A DNA stretch of 64,000 nt from Flavobacterium tructae (GTDB lineage Bacteria > Bacteroidota > Bacteroidia > Flavobacteriales > Flavobacteriaceae): the NCBI RefSeq assembly GCF_002217475.1, contig NZ_MUHH01000013.1:96810-160809 (forward strand), in the 5' to 3' direction. Positions 15,384 to 23,550 of the stretch are shown in pieces. A model generated the notes under the pieces. It had not been told where the DNA came from and ran no database searches. It worked only from the letters and a program-made list of their open reading frames with translations. The translations under genes were made by a program, and so were the position numbers. How positions within the stretch are numbered: position 1 is the stretch's first letter; each line of letters starts with the position of its first letter.

Positions 15384-16970
15384 ATGGCAGCAGTACAAGC
15401 AGACGAAGATTTAGTAGAATACGGATACAGACGGGTCATCATTACGATTACGGCAGTACTTTGTGCCTTGCTTGAAATTGTAGATACGACAATTGTAAAC
15501 GTAGCACTAACAGACATGCGAGGTAGCCTTGGTGCTACTTTAACTGATGTTGCCTGGGTAATTACAGCATACGCCATTGCGAATGTGATTGTAATTCCGA
15601 TGACGAGCTGGCTTTCGCAACAATTTGGAAGACGTAATTATTTTGTGGCTTCTATCATAATATTTACGGTCTGTTCCTTTTTATGCGGAAACGCAACCAA
15701 CATATGGGAACTGGTAGCCTTTAGATTTGTTCAGGGTATGGGTGGAGGTGCCTTACTCGTAACCGCACAGACCATTATCACCGAAAGTTATCCTGTAGCA
15801 AAACGTGGAATGGCCCAGGCTATTTACGGAATGGGAGTAATTGTTGGACCAACTTTAGGACCGCCATTAGGAGGATATTTAGTAGACAACTACTCCTGGC
15901 CTTATATTTTTTACATTAATATTCCATTGGGGATCATCGCTACAATTTTAGCGTTAACGTTCGTAAGAAGCCCTAAATATGGAGAAAAATTAAAAGCCAA
16001 TCAGGTTGACTGGTGGGGAATTATATTGCTTGCAGCCTTTATCGGGTCTTTACAATTCGTTCTGGAGCACGGGCAACAAGACGATTGGTTCAACGATTCA
16101 ACTATTATAACTTTAAGTGTGGTTACGGTTTTAGGATTGGTCTTATTTATCTGGAGAGAGCTCACTTATAAACATCCAATCGTAAACTTAAGTGTTCTAA
16201 AGGACGGAAATCTTAGAATAGGAACCGTAATGTGTTTCATTCTTGGTTTCGGTCTGTACGGATCGACTTTAATTATCCCGATCTACACACAATCTATTTT
16301 AGGATGGACCGCAACAGATGCCGGATTATTATTGATTCCAGGGTCTATTACCACAGCAATCATGATGCCTTTTGTGGGGAACATGATTCAGAGAGGAGTT
16401 CCTCAGGGATATATGGTTGGAGTTGGATTTTTGGTATTCTTTTTCTTTACCTTTATGATGCAGACCCGTATGACTCCTGATACCGGAGTTGAACATATGT
16501 ACTGGCCTTTAATTCTAAGAGGAATTGGTTTAGGATTACTTTTTGTCCCTATTACGACACTCTCTCTATCTACCTTAAAAGGAAAACATATTGGTGAAGG
16601 AGCTGCTTTTACCGGAATGATGAGACAATTAGGAGGTTCGTTTGGTATTGCCATTATCACCACGTTTATTACTCGTTTAGGACAGGAACACCGAGTGAAC
16701 TTACTAACCAATTTAGATCCTGCAAAATATGAAGTACAGCAGCGTATTGCCGGAATGCAAAGAGCTTTTATGTCTAAAGGATATAGCGCAGACGTTGCAC
16801 TGAAAAAAGCTTACCAAGCCATTGAATATTCTGTAATGAAACAAAGTACCGTAATGGCTTATATGGATATTTTCATGTATTTGGGAATTATGTTCTTATG
16901 CTGTATTCCAATTATTCTTTTAATCAAAAAAGGAAAAAACAAGATTAATCCTGCTGATGCAATGCATTAA
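15384..16970 (+). CDS. DHA2 family multidrug efflux MFS transporter (EmrB-like)
   Basis: 528 residues with 14 predicted membrane segments. DHA2 signatures are present: LEIVDTTIVNVALTDMRGSLGAT in helix 1, WLSQQFGRRNYF after helix 2, and the GPTLGPPLGGYLVDNYSWPYIFYINIPLG motif of the QacA/EmrB family. It exports drugs by proton antiport through the EmrA adaptor and TolC-like channel encoded just upstream. Last gene of the TetR-controlled operon, followed by a strong terminator. Confidence 0.94.
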   Translation: MAAVQADEDLVEYGYRRVIITITAVLCALLEIVDTTIVNVALTDMRGSLGATLTDVAWVITAYAIANVIVIPMTSWLSQQFGRRNYFVASIIIFTVCSFLCGNATNIWELVAFRFVQGMGGGALLVTAQTIITESYPVAKRGMAQAIYGMGVIVGPTLGPPLGGYLVDNYSWPYIFYINIPLGIIATILALTFVRSPKYGEKLKANQVDWWGIILLAAFIGSLQFVLEHGQQDDWFNDSTIITLSVVTVLGLVLFIWRELTYKHPIVNLSVLKDGNLRIGTVMCFILGFGLYGSTLIIPIYTQSILGWTATDAGLLLIPGSITTAIMMPFVGNMIQRGVPQGYMVGVGFLVFFFFTFMMQTRMTPDTGVEHMYWPLILRGIGLGLLFVPITTLSLSTLKGKHIGEGAAFTGMMRQLGGSFGIAIITTFITRLGQEHRVNLLTNLDPAKYEVQQRIAGMQRAFMSKGYSADVALKKAYQAIEYSVMKQSTVMAYMDIFMYLGIMFLCCIPIILLIKKGKNKINPADAMH

Positions 16971-16992
16971 TAATAATTGATTTATAATACGT

Positions 16993-17034
16993 AAAAACGC
17001 CGAATTCAAAAATCGAATTCGGCGTTTTTCTTTT
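16993..17034. terminator. Terminator of the efflux operon
   Basis: A 15-bp perfect stem (16993-17007 with 17015-17029, AAAAACGCCGAATTC) with a 7-nt loop. A-run and T-run on the two sides make it usable in both directions. Confidence 0.88.
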
Positions 17035-17055
17035 AAATATATTTGATCCATCATA

Positions 17056-17148
17056 AAGGGATTAAAATCCCTCCCTACAATATGATTCGAGCCTACTGCT
17101 CTTCAAAAAATCTCAGAAACTTAGCATCTTAGCCCCTCAGAACCTTTA
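17056..17148. repeat. Dispersed GGATTAAAATCC element plus a stuttered arm
   Basis: GGGATTAAAATCCC (17058-17071) followed by CTCCCTACAATATG and CGAGCCTACTGCTCT matches the element at 20845-20893 nearly word for word. Next to it (17111-17148) is a single stuttered arm, CTCAGAAACTTAGCATCTTAGC and so on, without a visible partner. No gene fits in this stretch between the efflux terminator and yaaA. Confidence 0.75.
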
Positions 17149-17155
17149 AAAAAAC

Positions 17156-17914
17156 CTATCTCGTAAACACCAAATGATTTCCTTTCGAAAGATTACCATC
17201 AAACTGATACCCTTCATAATTAAATCCTTTTAAGTCTTCAATAGTTTCAGCATTAGTATCAATAATATAACGCACCATCATCCCCCTTGCCTTTTTGGCA
17301 AAGAAACTGATCATTTTGAGTTTTCCGTCTTTATAATCTTTAAAGTCGGGTGTGATCACAGGAACTTTTAAAGCTTTCACATCTACTGCAGAGAAATACT
17401 CATTACTCGCTAAATTGACGAACAGCTCTCCCTTAGATAACTCTTTATTTAATGCTTTTGTCACAGTTGGTTTCCAAAACTCGTGCAGATTTTTATACTC
17501 CCCAACTGGCAATTTTGTTCCCATTTCCAGACGGTAAGCCTGCATTAAATCTAATGGTTTCAAAACTCCGTAAAGTCCCGACAGAATTCGAAGTTTGCTT
17601 TGAAGAACGTCCAGTTTCTCCACCGGAATAGAATAAGCATCTAAACCAGTATAAACGTCTCCATCAAAAGTATAGACCGCCGGACGGGCATTTTCAGGTG
17701 TAAATGGTGTTTTCCAATCCTGATTTCTTTTCCAGTTCAAATCTGATAGCTTAGCTGAAATCGACATTAATTCAGATAACTCAGCAGGTTTTTTAGTCTT
17801 TAAGATTTTATGAACTACACGTGCTTCTTTTAAAAAATGAGGTTCTGTATATTGAGTAGTAGGTAATTCTTTTTCGAAATTCAATGACTTTGCAGGCGAT
17901 ATAACAATTTTCAT
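17156..17914 (-). CDS. yaaA: Peroxide stress protein YaaA (DUF328/UPF0246)
   Basis: 252 residues, full length for the family. Hallmarks are the N-terminal MKIVISPAKSLNFE, the YTFDGDVYTGLDAYSI segment, LSGLYGVLKPLDLMQAYRLEMG, LVNLASNEYFSAV and the C-terminal ISFFAKKARGMMVRYII. In E. coli YaaA limits free iron and protects DNA during peroxide stress. Here it stands alone, convergent to the efflux operon. A TATTTTTG -7 match lies upstream on the minus strand at 17935-17942. Confidence 0.94.
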   Translation of the reverse strand: MKIVISPAKSLNFEKELPTTQYTEPHFLKEARVVHKILKTKKPAELSELMSISAKLSDLNWKRNQDWKTPFTPENARPAVYTFDGDVYTGLDAYSIPVEKLDVLQSKLRILSGLYGVLKPLDLMQAYRLEMGTKLPVGEYKNLHEFWKPTVTKALNKELSKGELFVNLASNEYFSAVDVKALKVPVITPDFKDYKDGKLKMISFFAKKARGMMVRYIIDTNAETIEDLKGFNYEGYQFDGNLSKGNHLVFTR

Positions 17915-18009
17915 GTGTACATTTTTATATACTCCAAAAATACAAATTGAAATTTTAAAAATAACAGATCTGAATTGATTTGTTCAATCGCATTATAAAG
18001 GTTCCTTTT

Positions 18010-18072
18010 CGCCACAGATTAAAAGGATTTTTTGCAGTTTTTTAATCCTTCTAATCCTTTTAATCTGTGGCG
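18010..18072. repeat. CGCCACAGATT hairpin with stuttered AATCCTTT words
   Basis: CGCCACAGATTAAAAGGATTT at 18010-18030 pairs with AATCCTTTTAATCTGTGGCG at the far end (18053-18072). An extra AATCCTTCT word in the right arm gives alternative registers. It shares its outer motif with the element before trpA. The rest of the 353-bp gap (17915-18267) holds the yaaA promoter region and a CCACGAATT / AATTCGTGG pair (18153-18161 and 18263-18271). No gene is seen there. Confidence 0.82.
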
Positions 18073-18267
18073 AAATAAAATCGCAAAATTCGCGAAATTC
18101 GTGACAAACCAGTTTTCCTCTTTTCCATTTCAACAAAAATTGATGCTTAAAACCACGAATTTCTTCAAAAAAGTGAGCAATAGATTGTATTAGGCATTTT
18201 CTATGTTGTAAATTTGCAGTCGTTCATTCTCTTCTTGAATAAACAGATATTTAAAATTAGTGAATTC

Positions 18268-19695
18268 GTGGCTATACAAACAAATTATAAAACTGCTTTA
18301 CAACATAAAATCTTCGATATCATTTCGAAGGCATCCCGGGAACTCAACGTTGACAGTTACGTCATCGGAGGTTTTGTTCGGGATTTACTTTTAAACAGAG
18401 GTTCTAAAAAAGATATTGATGTTGTTGCTGTAGGCAGCGGTATCGAATTGGCACTTAAAGTTTCTGATTTACTTCCTAATAAACCAAAAGTTCAGGTTTT
18501 TAAAACTTATGGAACTGCCATGCTTCGTTTTGAAGATACCGATATTGAATTTGTCGGAGCAAGAAAAGAATCTTACAGTTCAGACAGCCGAAATCCAGTA
18601 GTGGAGAACGGAACCCTGGAAGACGATCAAAACCGTCGTGATTTTACGATTAATGCTTTGGCTTTATCATTAAACGAAGAAAACTTCGGAGATCTTTCTG
18701 ATCCTTTTAATGGTTTGTCCGATTTAGAGAACAAAATCATCAAAACCCCTTTAGATCCGGACATCACTTATTCTGATGATCCACTGCGCATGCTGCGTGC
18801 GATTCGTTTTGCCACACAATTGAATTTCGAAATAGAAGAAAATTCATTAAATGCCATCACAAAAAATGCCGATCGCATTAAAATTATTTCAGGTGAAAGA
18901 ATTGTTGACGAATTAAACAAAATCCTCTCCACTCCTAAACCTTCTACCGGCTTTTTACTATTATACAAAACGGGACTTTTAGATTTAATTTTACCTGAAT
19001 TAACGGCATTAAATCAGGTCGAAGAAATTGAAGGTCATACTCATAAAAACAACTTTTATCACACATTGGAAGTGGTCGACAATATTTGCCCGAATACAGA
19101 CGACGTATGGTTACGCTGGGCAGCTTTATTGCACGATATTGGAAAAGCACCCACAAAACGTTTCAATAAAAAACAGGGCTGGACTTTTCACGGGCATGAG
19201 TTTTTAGGCGGGAAGATGACTAAAAAGATTTTCGAACGTCTGCACATGCCGTTGAATCACAAAATGAAATTTGTGCAAAAAATGGTTATCATGAGTTCAC
19301 GTCCTATTGTTTTGGCTGACGACATCGTAACCGATAGTGCAGTGCGTCGTTTGGTTTTTGATGCCGGTGAGGATGTCGAAAATCTAATGACTTTGTGTGA
19401 GGCAGATATCACCACCAAAAATCCGTCAAAGTTTAAAAAATACCATAAAAACTTCGAAATCGTCCGCAAGAAAATCGTTGAAGTCGAAGAGCGCGACCAT
19501 GTTCGTAATTTTCAGCCGCCCATTTCGGGTGAAGAAATTATGGAAATCTTTGATTTGAAGCCTTCAAGAGAAATCGGAATTTTGAAAGAAGCTGTAAAAG
19601 AAGCAATTCTCGAAGGTGACATTCCAAATGAATATCAGGCTGCTTATGATTTTGTGATTAAAAGAGCCGAAAAATTAGGCTTAAAAAAAGTATAA
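18268..19695 (+). CDS. CCA tRNA nucleotidyltransferase / HD domain protein
   Basis: 475 residues from GTG 18268 (VAIQTNYKTALQHKIFDII); the open frame extends to 18214, but that part lies in repeat DNA. The N-terminal nucleotidyltransferase domain has GGFVRDLLLNR and KDIDVVAVGSG (metal-binding aspartates), and RRDFTINALA follows. An HD domain follows the head (WLRWAALLHDIGKAPTKR, then HGHEFLGG). It should add or repair the 3' CCA of tRNA; the HD part may have phosphohydrolase activity. PcnB-type polymerases share the head, but the DDPLRMLRAIRFATQL segment is typical of CCA enzymes. Confidence 0.9.
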   Translation: MAIQTNYKTALQHKIFDIISKASRELNVDSYVIGGFVRDLLLNRGSKKDIDVVAVGSGIELALKVSDLLPNKPKVQVFKTYGTAMLRFEDTDIEFVGARKESYSSDSRNPVVENGTLEDDQNRRDFTINALALSLNEENFGDLSDPFNGLSDLENKIIKTPLDPDITYSDDPLRMLRAIRFATQLNFEIEENSLNAITKNADRIKIISGERIVDELNKILSTPKPSTGFLLLYKTGLLDLILPELTALNQVEEIEGHTHKNNFYHTLEVVDNICPNTDDVWLRWAALLHDIGKAPTKRFNKKQGWTFHGHEFLGGKMTKKIFERLHMPLNHKMKFVQKMVIMSSRPIVLADDIVTDSAVRRLVFDAGEDVENLMTLCEADITTKNPSKFKKYHKNFEIVRKKIVEVEERDHVRNFQPPISGEEIMEIFDLKPSREIGILKEAVKEAILEGDIPNEYQAAYDFVIKRAEKLGLKKV

Positions 19696-19718
19696 AGAAT
19701 TAAGTATTATTTTATAAA

Positions 19719-20744
19719 ATGAAAAAAGAAAATAAATCAGTAATCATCTGGTTGCTATCAGGTTGTGTTTTGTTATTTTTAATGGTTGTCGTTGGCGGAA
19801 TTACCCGTCTGACCAATTCAGGTTTATCCATGACCGACTGGCATTTGGTAACAGATACTTTTCCTCCACTGACAGAAGCAAAATGGAATGAAGCATTTGA
19901 ACAATACAAGAAATTCCCAGAATACCAAAAAATTAATATTCACAACGATTTTCAGCTTTCAGATTATAAATTTATTTATTTCTGGGAATGGTTTCACCGC
20001 TTTATCGGTCGTATTATCGGACTGGTTTTCTTTGTCCCTTTTGTTTATTTCCTGATTCGAAAAAAACTCGATCGTCCAACCATAAACAAATGTATCGTCC
20101 TTTTGGCAATGGGAGGTTTTCAGGGGTTCTTAGGCTGGTTTATGGTTCGCAGCGGATTAATCGACAATCCGGATGTTAGTCATTTCAGACTTTCTCTTCA
20201 TCTTACTTTTGCCTTTATTACTTTTGCTTATACACTTTGGGTTGCCCTAGATTTAATTTATCCGGAACGCAATATTTACAAAATAATTCCGCTTCGTAAT
20301 ATCGCAAGAATAGCTCTTGTCGCTTTACTGATTCAAATTATTTACGGCGGATTTGTAGCCGGTCTTAATGCCGGTTTAATACACAATCACTGGCCTTTGA
20401 TGAGTGACGGACAATTTATTCACGATTCGGTTTTTATTGAACAATCTACTTTGGTTAAAAACTTAATCGAAGGAAAAAGCGGAGTTCAGTTTGTACACAG
20501 AACTTTTGCTTATGTAGTAGTGGCTCTTATTCTTTTCTTATATTACAAAGGAACTCAATTTTCTCTTACCAGAAATCAATCTAAGGGAATCAACGTTCTT
20601 CTTGTTTTTGTTTTCATTCAATTTTTACTGGGCGTTTTTACACTTTTATACAGCGTTCCTTTAGCTTTAGGATTAATTCATCAAATTATGGCCTTTTTCC
20701 TTTTGAGTGCCATGACCTACACTTTGCACCGATTGAGTAAATAA
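19719..20744 (+). CDS. ctaA: Heme A synthase (COX15/CtaA family)
   Basis: 341 residues with eight predicted membrane segments in two four-helix halves. COX15/CtaA features are GGITRLTNSGLSMTDWH in the first half, conserved heme-ligand histidines in FWEWFHRFIGRIIG, and the second-half pair in GVQFVHRTFAYVVV and LGLIHQIMAF. It oxidises heme O to heme A for cytochrome oxidase. The length suits the longer COX15 type. It starts 23 bp after the CCA gene and may be cotranscribed; a terminator follows. Confidence 0.94.
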   Translation: MKKENKSVIIWLLSGCVLLFLMVVVGGITRLTNSGLSMTDWHLVTDTFPPLTEAKWNEAFEQYKKFPEYQKINIHNDFQLSDYKFIYFWEWFHRFIGRIIGLVFFVPFVYFLIRKKLDRPTINKCIVLLAMGGFQGFLGWFMVRSGLIDNPDVSHFRLSLHLTFAFITFAYTLWVALDLIYPERNIYKIIPLRNIARIALVALLIQIIYGGFVAGLNAGLIHNHWPLMSDGQFIHDSVFIEQSTLVKNLIEGKSGVQFVHRTFAYVVVALILFLYYKGTQFSLTRNQSKGINVLLVFVFIQFLLGVFTLLYSVPLALGLIHQIMAFFLLSAMTYTLHRLSK

Positions 20745-20761
20745 TAACTTAAATTATATAG

Positions 20762-20790
20762 AAAGAGCTGGAAAATTCCAGCTCTTTTTT
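20762..20790 (+). terminator. Terminator after ctaA
   Basis: AAAGAGCTGG pairs with CCAGCTCTTT around an AAAATT loop, followed by T6. It lies 18 bp after the ctaA stop. Confidence 0.88.
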
Positions 20791-20803
20791 ATTTAAGGAT
20801 ATG

Positions 20804-21013
20804 GCCCGAGCCCACGGCTCTCCATATTTGATAAACTTTTTTTTAAGCGGATTAAAATCCGCTCCTACAAAATGCGTCGAGCCAATGGCTCTCTCTTAAT
20901 CATTGAAGCTGTTCAGGCACATTATAAAATTCCGAAGGAATGACAAATATTGTAGCAATGGATTTTAATCCATTGAAAAATAAATTCAACCCGCAAAAAA
21001 GTTCCGTAGGAAC
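20804..21013. repeat. Mosaic of short dispersed palindromes
   Basis: This gene-free stretch packs several repeat words. A CGAGCCCACGGCTCTC fragment lies at 20807-20822. A full GGATTAAAATCC element is at 20845-20893 (GCGGATTAAAATCCGC, CTCCTACAA, CGAGCCAATGGCTCT). ATTCC-GAA-GGAAT sits at 20929-20941, and an inverted GGATTAAAATCC copy with TGTAG at 20951-20975. GTTCC-GTA-GGAAC lies at 21001-21013. The first two match the element near 17056. It looks like a landing zone for small repeats between convergent genes. Confidence 0.75.
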
Positions 21014-21033
21014 GATACATTTATTAAATAAGT

Positions 21034-21801
21034 TTACCCCAGCCAGTTTTTAAAGTCCTGCACTTTCTCACGGCTCACAATTACCTCATCCTCTTTATAA
21101 GTTGGCAAAATTATCTTTAACCGTGAATTGGTATAAACCTGAATTTCTTTTATCGCCGTAAGCGGAACAATGAATTTTCGGCTAACGCGAAAGAAATCTT
21201 TTTTATCGATTTCCTGCTCCAGGATTTCTAAAGTCGAATCGATTAAATAATTTCTATTATCAAAAGTATGAATGTAGGTTCCTTTATTTTCACTAAAGAA
21301 ACACTCGATTTCGTCTGTTGTAATGACCTTTAAATGCTGTCCGATTTTAACTGTAAATCGTTTTTTATAATTCTTTTCAAAAGGGTTCGACAACATTTGG
21401 CGAATTTGTTCAAAATCAAGTTGCAAATTTGAATTTTCTGAACTTGTTTTTGGCAATCTGGTTTTGAATTTCGCAACAGCAACCTCGAGATCATCTTCGT
21501 CAATAGGTTTTAAAAGATAATCGATACTGTTTAATTTGAATGCTTTTAAAGCGTATTCATCATAAGCCGTGGTAAAAATAATGGCACTCTGAATATTTAT
21601 TTTTTCGAAAATTTCAAACGATAAACCATCAGACAATTGAATATCCAGAAATATGAGATCCGGATGTTCATTATTTTCAAACCAATAAACGGATTCTTCA
21701 ACAGAATGTAACATGGTCTTTACAGCAATATCTAACTTTTCGAGTTTTCGTTGTAGTAATCTTGCTGCCGGTTTTTCGTCTTCTATAATTAATGTGGTCA
21801 T
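21034..21801 (-). CDS. LytTR family response regulator
   Basis: 255 residues. The receiver domain has acidic Glu7-Asp8, phospho-acceptor Asp53 (LIFLDIQLSDG), a Thr in FTTAYDEYALKAF and Lys98 in YLLKPI. The C-terminal LytTR DNA-binding domain starts near residue 145 (RFTVKIGQHLKVITTDEIECFFSE, then FFRVSRKFIVPLTAI). It is the last gene of a minus-strand operon holding a LytS-type kinase and five 2TM proteins. It is almost certainly the cognate regulator; the target genes are unknown. Confidence 0.93.
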   Translation of the reverse strand: MTTLIIEDEKPAARLLQRKLEKLDIAVKTMLHSVEESVYWFENNEHPDLIFLDIQLSDGLSFEIFEKINIQSAIIFTTAYDEYALKAFKLNSIDYLLKPIDEDDLEVAVAKFKTRLPKTSSENSNLQLDFEQIRQMLSNPFEKNYKKRFTVKIGQHLKVITTDEIECFFSENKGTYIHTFDNRNYLIDSTLEILEQEIDKKDFFRVSRKFIVPLTAIKEIQVYTNSRLKIILPTYKEDEVIVSREKVQDFKNWLG

Positions 21802-21837
21802 TTCGTAAGATGCAAAAATTAAAAATTCAGTTTAAAA

Positions 21838-22206
21838 TTACTTCCATTTATTTTTATTTTCAGCCTCTTTCTTCATTATTTTTTGAATTTTCTTTTGCTC
21901 CCAATCTCTATTAAAAAAAACATCAGGGCCAAAAACGGAAATTCCATGAATCACTAAAGCAATTCCCCAAAAAAATGCAGTCGAATAAATTTCCCAATCA
22001 CGGAATCCTCTAATGACAAAATGATCACCTATATAACTTTGATTCAGACTTGAAACAATGATGATAATGTTCACCAATATATAAACTCTTAAATGCGAAT
22101 AAAAGCCTTTAATTCTTTTTACTTTTTTGTATGCCAAATTGAAACTTTCGTCTGTACTAAACTCATGCGAATACTCTTCGTACATCTGTCTTCTAAACTG
22201 TCCCAT
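21838..22206 (-). CDS. 2TM domain protein
   Basis: 122 residues. A basic, aromatic N-terminus (MGQFRRQMYEEYSHEF) leads into YNLAYKKVKRIKGFYSHL-like sequence. Two membrane segments follow (VYILVNIIIIVSSL and FFWGIALVIHGISVF), and the tail WEQKKIQKIMKKE closes it. This is the 2TM family pattern: (K/R)KxxxxKGFYxH/N, TM, TM, (I/V)HG/A, W(E/D)xKKI. It is closest to its neighbour at 22225-22596. The function of 2TM proteins is not established; their steady linkage to LytS/LytTR genes suggests a role in membrane signalling. Confidence 0.85.
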   Translation of the reverse strand: MGQFRRQMYEEYSHEFSTDESFNLAYKKVKRIKGFYSHLRVYILVNIIIIVSSLNQSYIGDHFVIRGFRDWEIYSTAFFWGIALVIHGISVFGPDVFFNRDWEQKKIQKIMKKEAENKNKWK

Positions 22207-22224
22207 ATTATTTTGATTTAAAAA

Positions 22225-22596
22225 TTATTGCCATTTTGTGTTATTGTTCTGTGCCTCTCTCTCCATATATTTTTGGATCTTTTTTTGTTCCCATTCACTG
22301 CTAAAAAAAATATCAGGACCAAACACGGTAAAAGCATGAATGACTAAAGCTACTCCCCAGCATATGGCTGTTGAATAAGTACGCCAGTCTAACAATCCAT
22401 TTTCATAAACACTATGGCTGAAATAATCTCTGTTTAAATTAGAAACTATAATGATGGCATTCACAATCAAATACACTTTTAAGTGTGTGTAAAAGCCTTT
22501 GATTTTTTTCACTTTTCTGTACGCTAAATTATAGCTTTCGTCTGTACTAATTTCATCTCTGTAAACTTCGTACCTGTCTCTTCTATATCGTCTCAT
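22225..22596 (-). CDS. 2TM domain protein
   Basis: 123 residues, clearly paralogous to the next gene downstream. It has MRRYRRDRYEVYRDEISTDE at the N-terminus, then SYNLAYRKVKKIKGFYTHLK. Membrane segments are VYLIVNAIIIVSNL and ICWGVALVIHAFTVF, and the tail is EWEQKKIQKYMERE. It lies 18 bp from the neighbouring gene. The pair shares an STDES(F/Y)NLAY insertion not seen in the shorter 2TM proteins, so they form a subgroup from a recent duplication. Confidence 0.85.
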   Translation of the reverse strand: MRRYRRDRYEVYRDEISTDESYNLAYRKVKKIKGFYTHLKVYLIVNAIIIVSNLNRDYFSHSVYENGLLDWRTYSTAICWGVALVIHAFTVFGPDIFFSSEWEQKKIQKYMEREAQNNNTKWQ

Positions 22597-22606
22597 TTTA
22601 CTTTAA

Positions 22607-22912
22607 TTATTGCCATTTATTTTTATTTTCTCTCTCTTTTTCCATCAGTTCTTTGATCTTTTTCTCTTCCCAGTCTTTTCCAAGAACCGGAAACACTTTA
22701 AAGACTTTTAAACCGTGAAAAACCACTCCGACTCCCCACCACATTAAGGGCCAGTAAAACCATAAATGCCTTGGTGATGCATAAAGATTGATAAAAATCA
22801 GAACAAGATTTACAATAACGTATGCCGTTAAATTGCCATAGAAACCTTTGATTTCCTCCACTCTCTTTTTTGCGAGGTAATATTTATCCTCTTCATTCAA
22901 ATTTACTTCCAT
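22607..22912 (-). CDS. 2TM domain protein
   Basis: 101 residues from the ATG at 22912 (MEVNLNEEDKYYLAKK); an in-frame ATG at 22924 would overlap the preceding gene by 10 bp. The pattern is KKRVEEIKGFYGNLTAYV, then membrane segments VIVNLVLIFINL and MWWGVGVVFHGLKVF, ending KDWEEKKIKELMEKE. It is close to the 2TM domain carried at the end of the kinase gene. Probable membrane protein with both ends in the cytoplasm. Confidence 0.85.
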   Translation of the reverse strand: MEVNLNEEDKYYLAKKRVEEIKGFYGNLTAYVIVNLVLIFINLYASPRHLWFYWPLMWWGVGVVFHGLKVFKVFPVLGKDWEEKKIKELMEKERENKNKWQ

Positions 22913-22914
22913 GA

Positions 22915-23244
22915 CTACTCCCATTTTTGTTTTTTTTCTTTTTTCTCTAAGATGCTCTTCATTTTACGCTCTTCCCATTCTTCTCCAAAAATTTTAAAAG
23001 AAGCGAATATATCTATCGCCGATACTACAAAAGCAGTGGTCCAGATACACATGACAAATCCGTTCAGATATTGTACAGGAAAAATATTAAGCGGAAGTCC
23101 AAAATAATCTTTTAAAATATAAAGTATAAGACCCGCACTGTAGAAAATCACATGGGTGTAAAAAGCCTTTAACTTCACCACCTTTTTACTTGCCATCTTT
23201 TGAAGTTCGAAATCTTCCTGTTCCTTATTAAAATTAGTTTCCAT
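22915..23244 (-). CDS. 2TM domain protein, divergent member
   Basis: 109 residues, starting METNFNKEQEDFELQKMASKK. It keeps the VVKLKAFYTHVIFY entry, two membrane segments (VIFYSAGLILYIL and VMCIWTTAFVVSAIDIF) and the EEWEERKMKSILEKKE tail. The second segment lacks the WGxGVVxH motif of its paralogues (it reads TTAFVVSAIDIF), so it is the most divergent of the array. Its start overlaps the end of the previous 2TM gene by 11 bp. Confidence 0.82.
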   Translation of the reverse strand: METNFNKEQEDFELQKMASKKVVKLKAFYTHVIFYSAGLILYILKDYFGLPLNIFPVQYLNGFVMCIWTTAFVVSAIDIFASFKIFGEEWEERKMKSILEKKEKKQKWE

Positions 23245-23548
23245 AATTATTCTCAGGTTTTCTTAATTTTTCTTTTTCCAAAATTTCTTTGATTTTCTTC
23301 TCTTCCCAATCTTTACTGAAAAAAGGCGGGATATCAAATACTGTCAGTCCATGAATGACTACTCCTACTCCCCAACCCAAAACGCACCAAACAAACCATA
23401 AATATTCAGGCGAGGTTATAAGATTTACAGCTATCACAATAATGTTTACCAGAATGAAAACTGCCAGGTGCTCGTAAAACTCTCTAATTTCTTTTACTTT
23501 TTTCTTGGCCTGATAAAAACGTTCTGCTTCTATAAAATCCTTTTCCAT
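23234..23548 (-). CDS. 2TM domain protein
   Basis: 104 residues from the ATG at 23548 (MEKDFIEAERFYQAKKK). A longer frame reaching 23614 would run inside the kinase gene and lacks the family start. It shows KKVKEIREFYEHLAVFI, membrane segments VFILVNIIVIAVNL and LGWGVGVVIHGLTVF, and the DWEEKKIKEILEKE tail. It begins 2 bp after the stop of the kinase-2TM gene, so translation is likely coupled. Confidence 0.84.
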   Translation of the reverse strand: MEKDFIEAERFYQAKKKVKEIREFYEHLAVFILVNIIVIAVNLITSPEYLWFVWCVLGWGVGVVIHGLTVFDIPPFFSKDWEEKKIKEILEKEKLRKPENNYGN

Positions 23549-23550
23549 GG

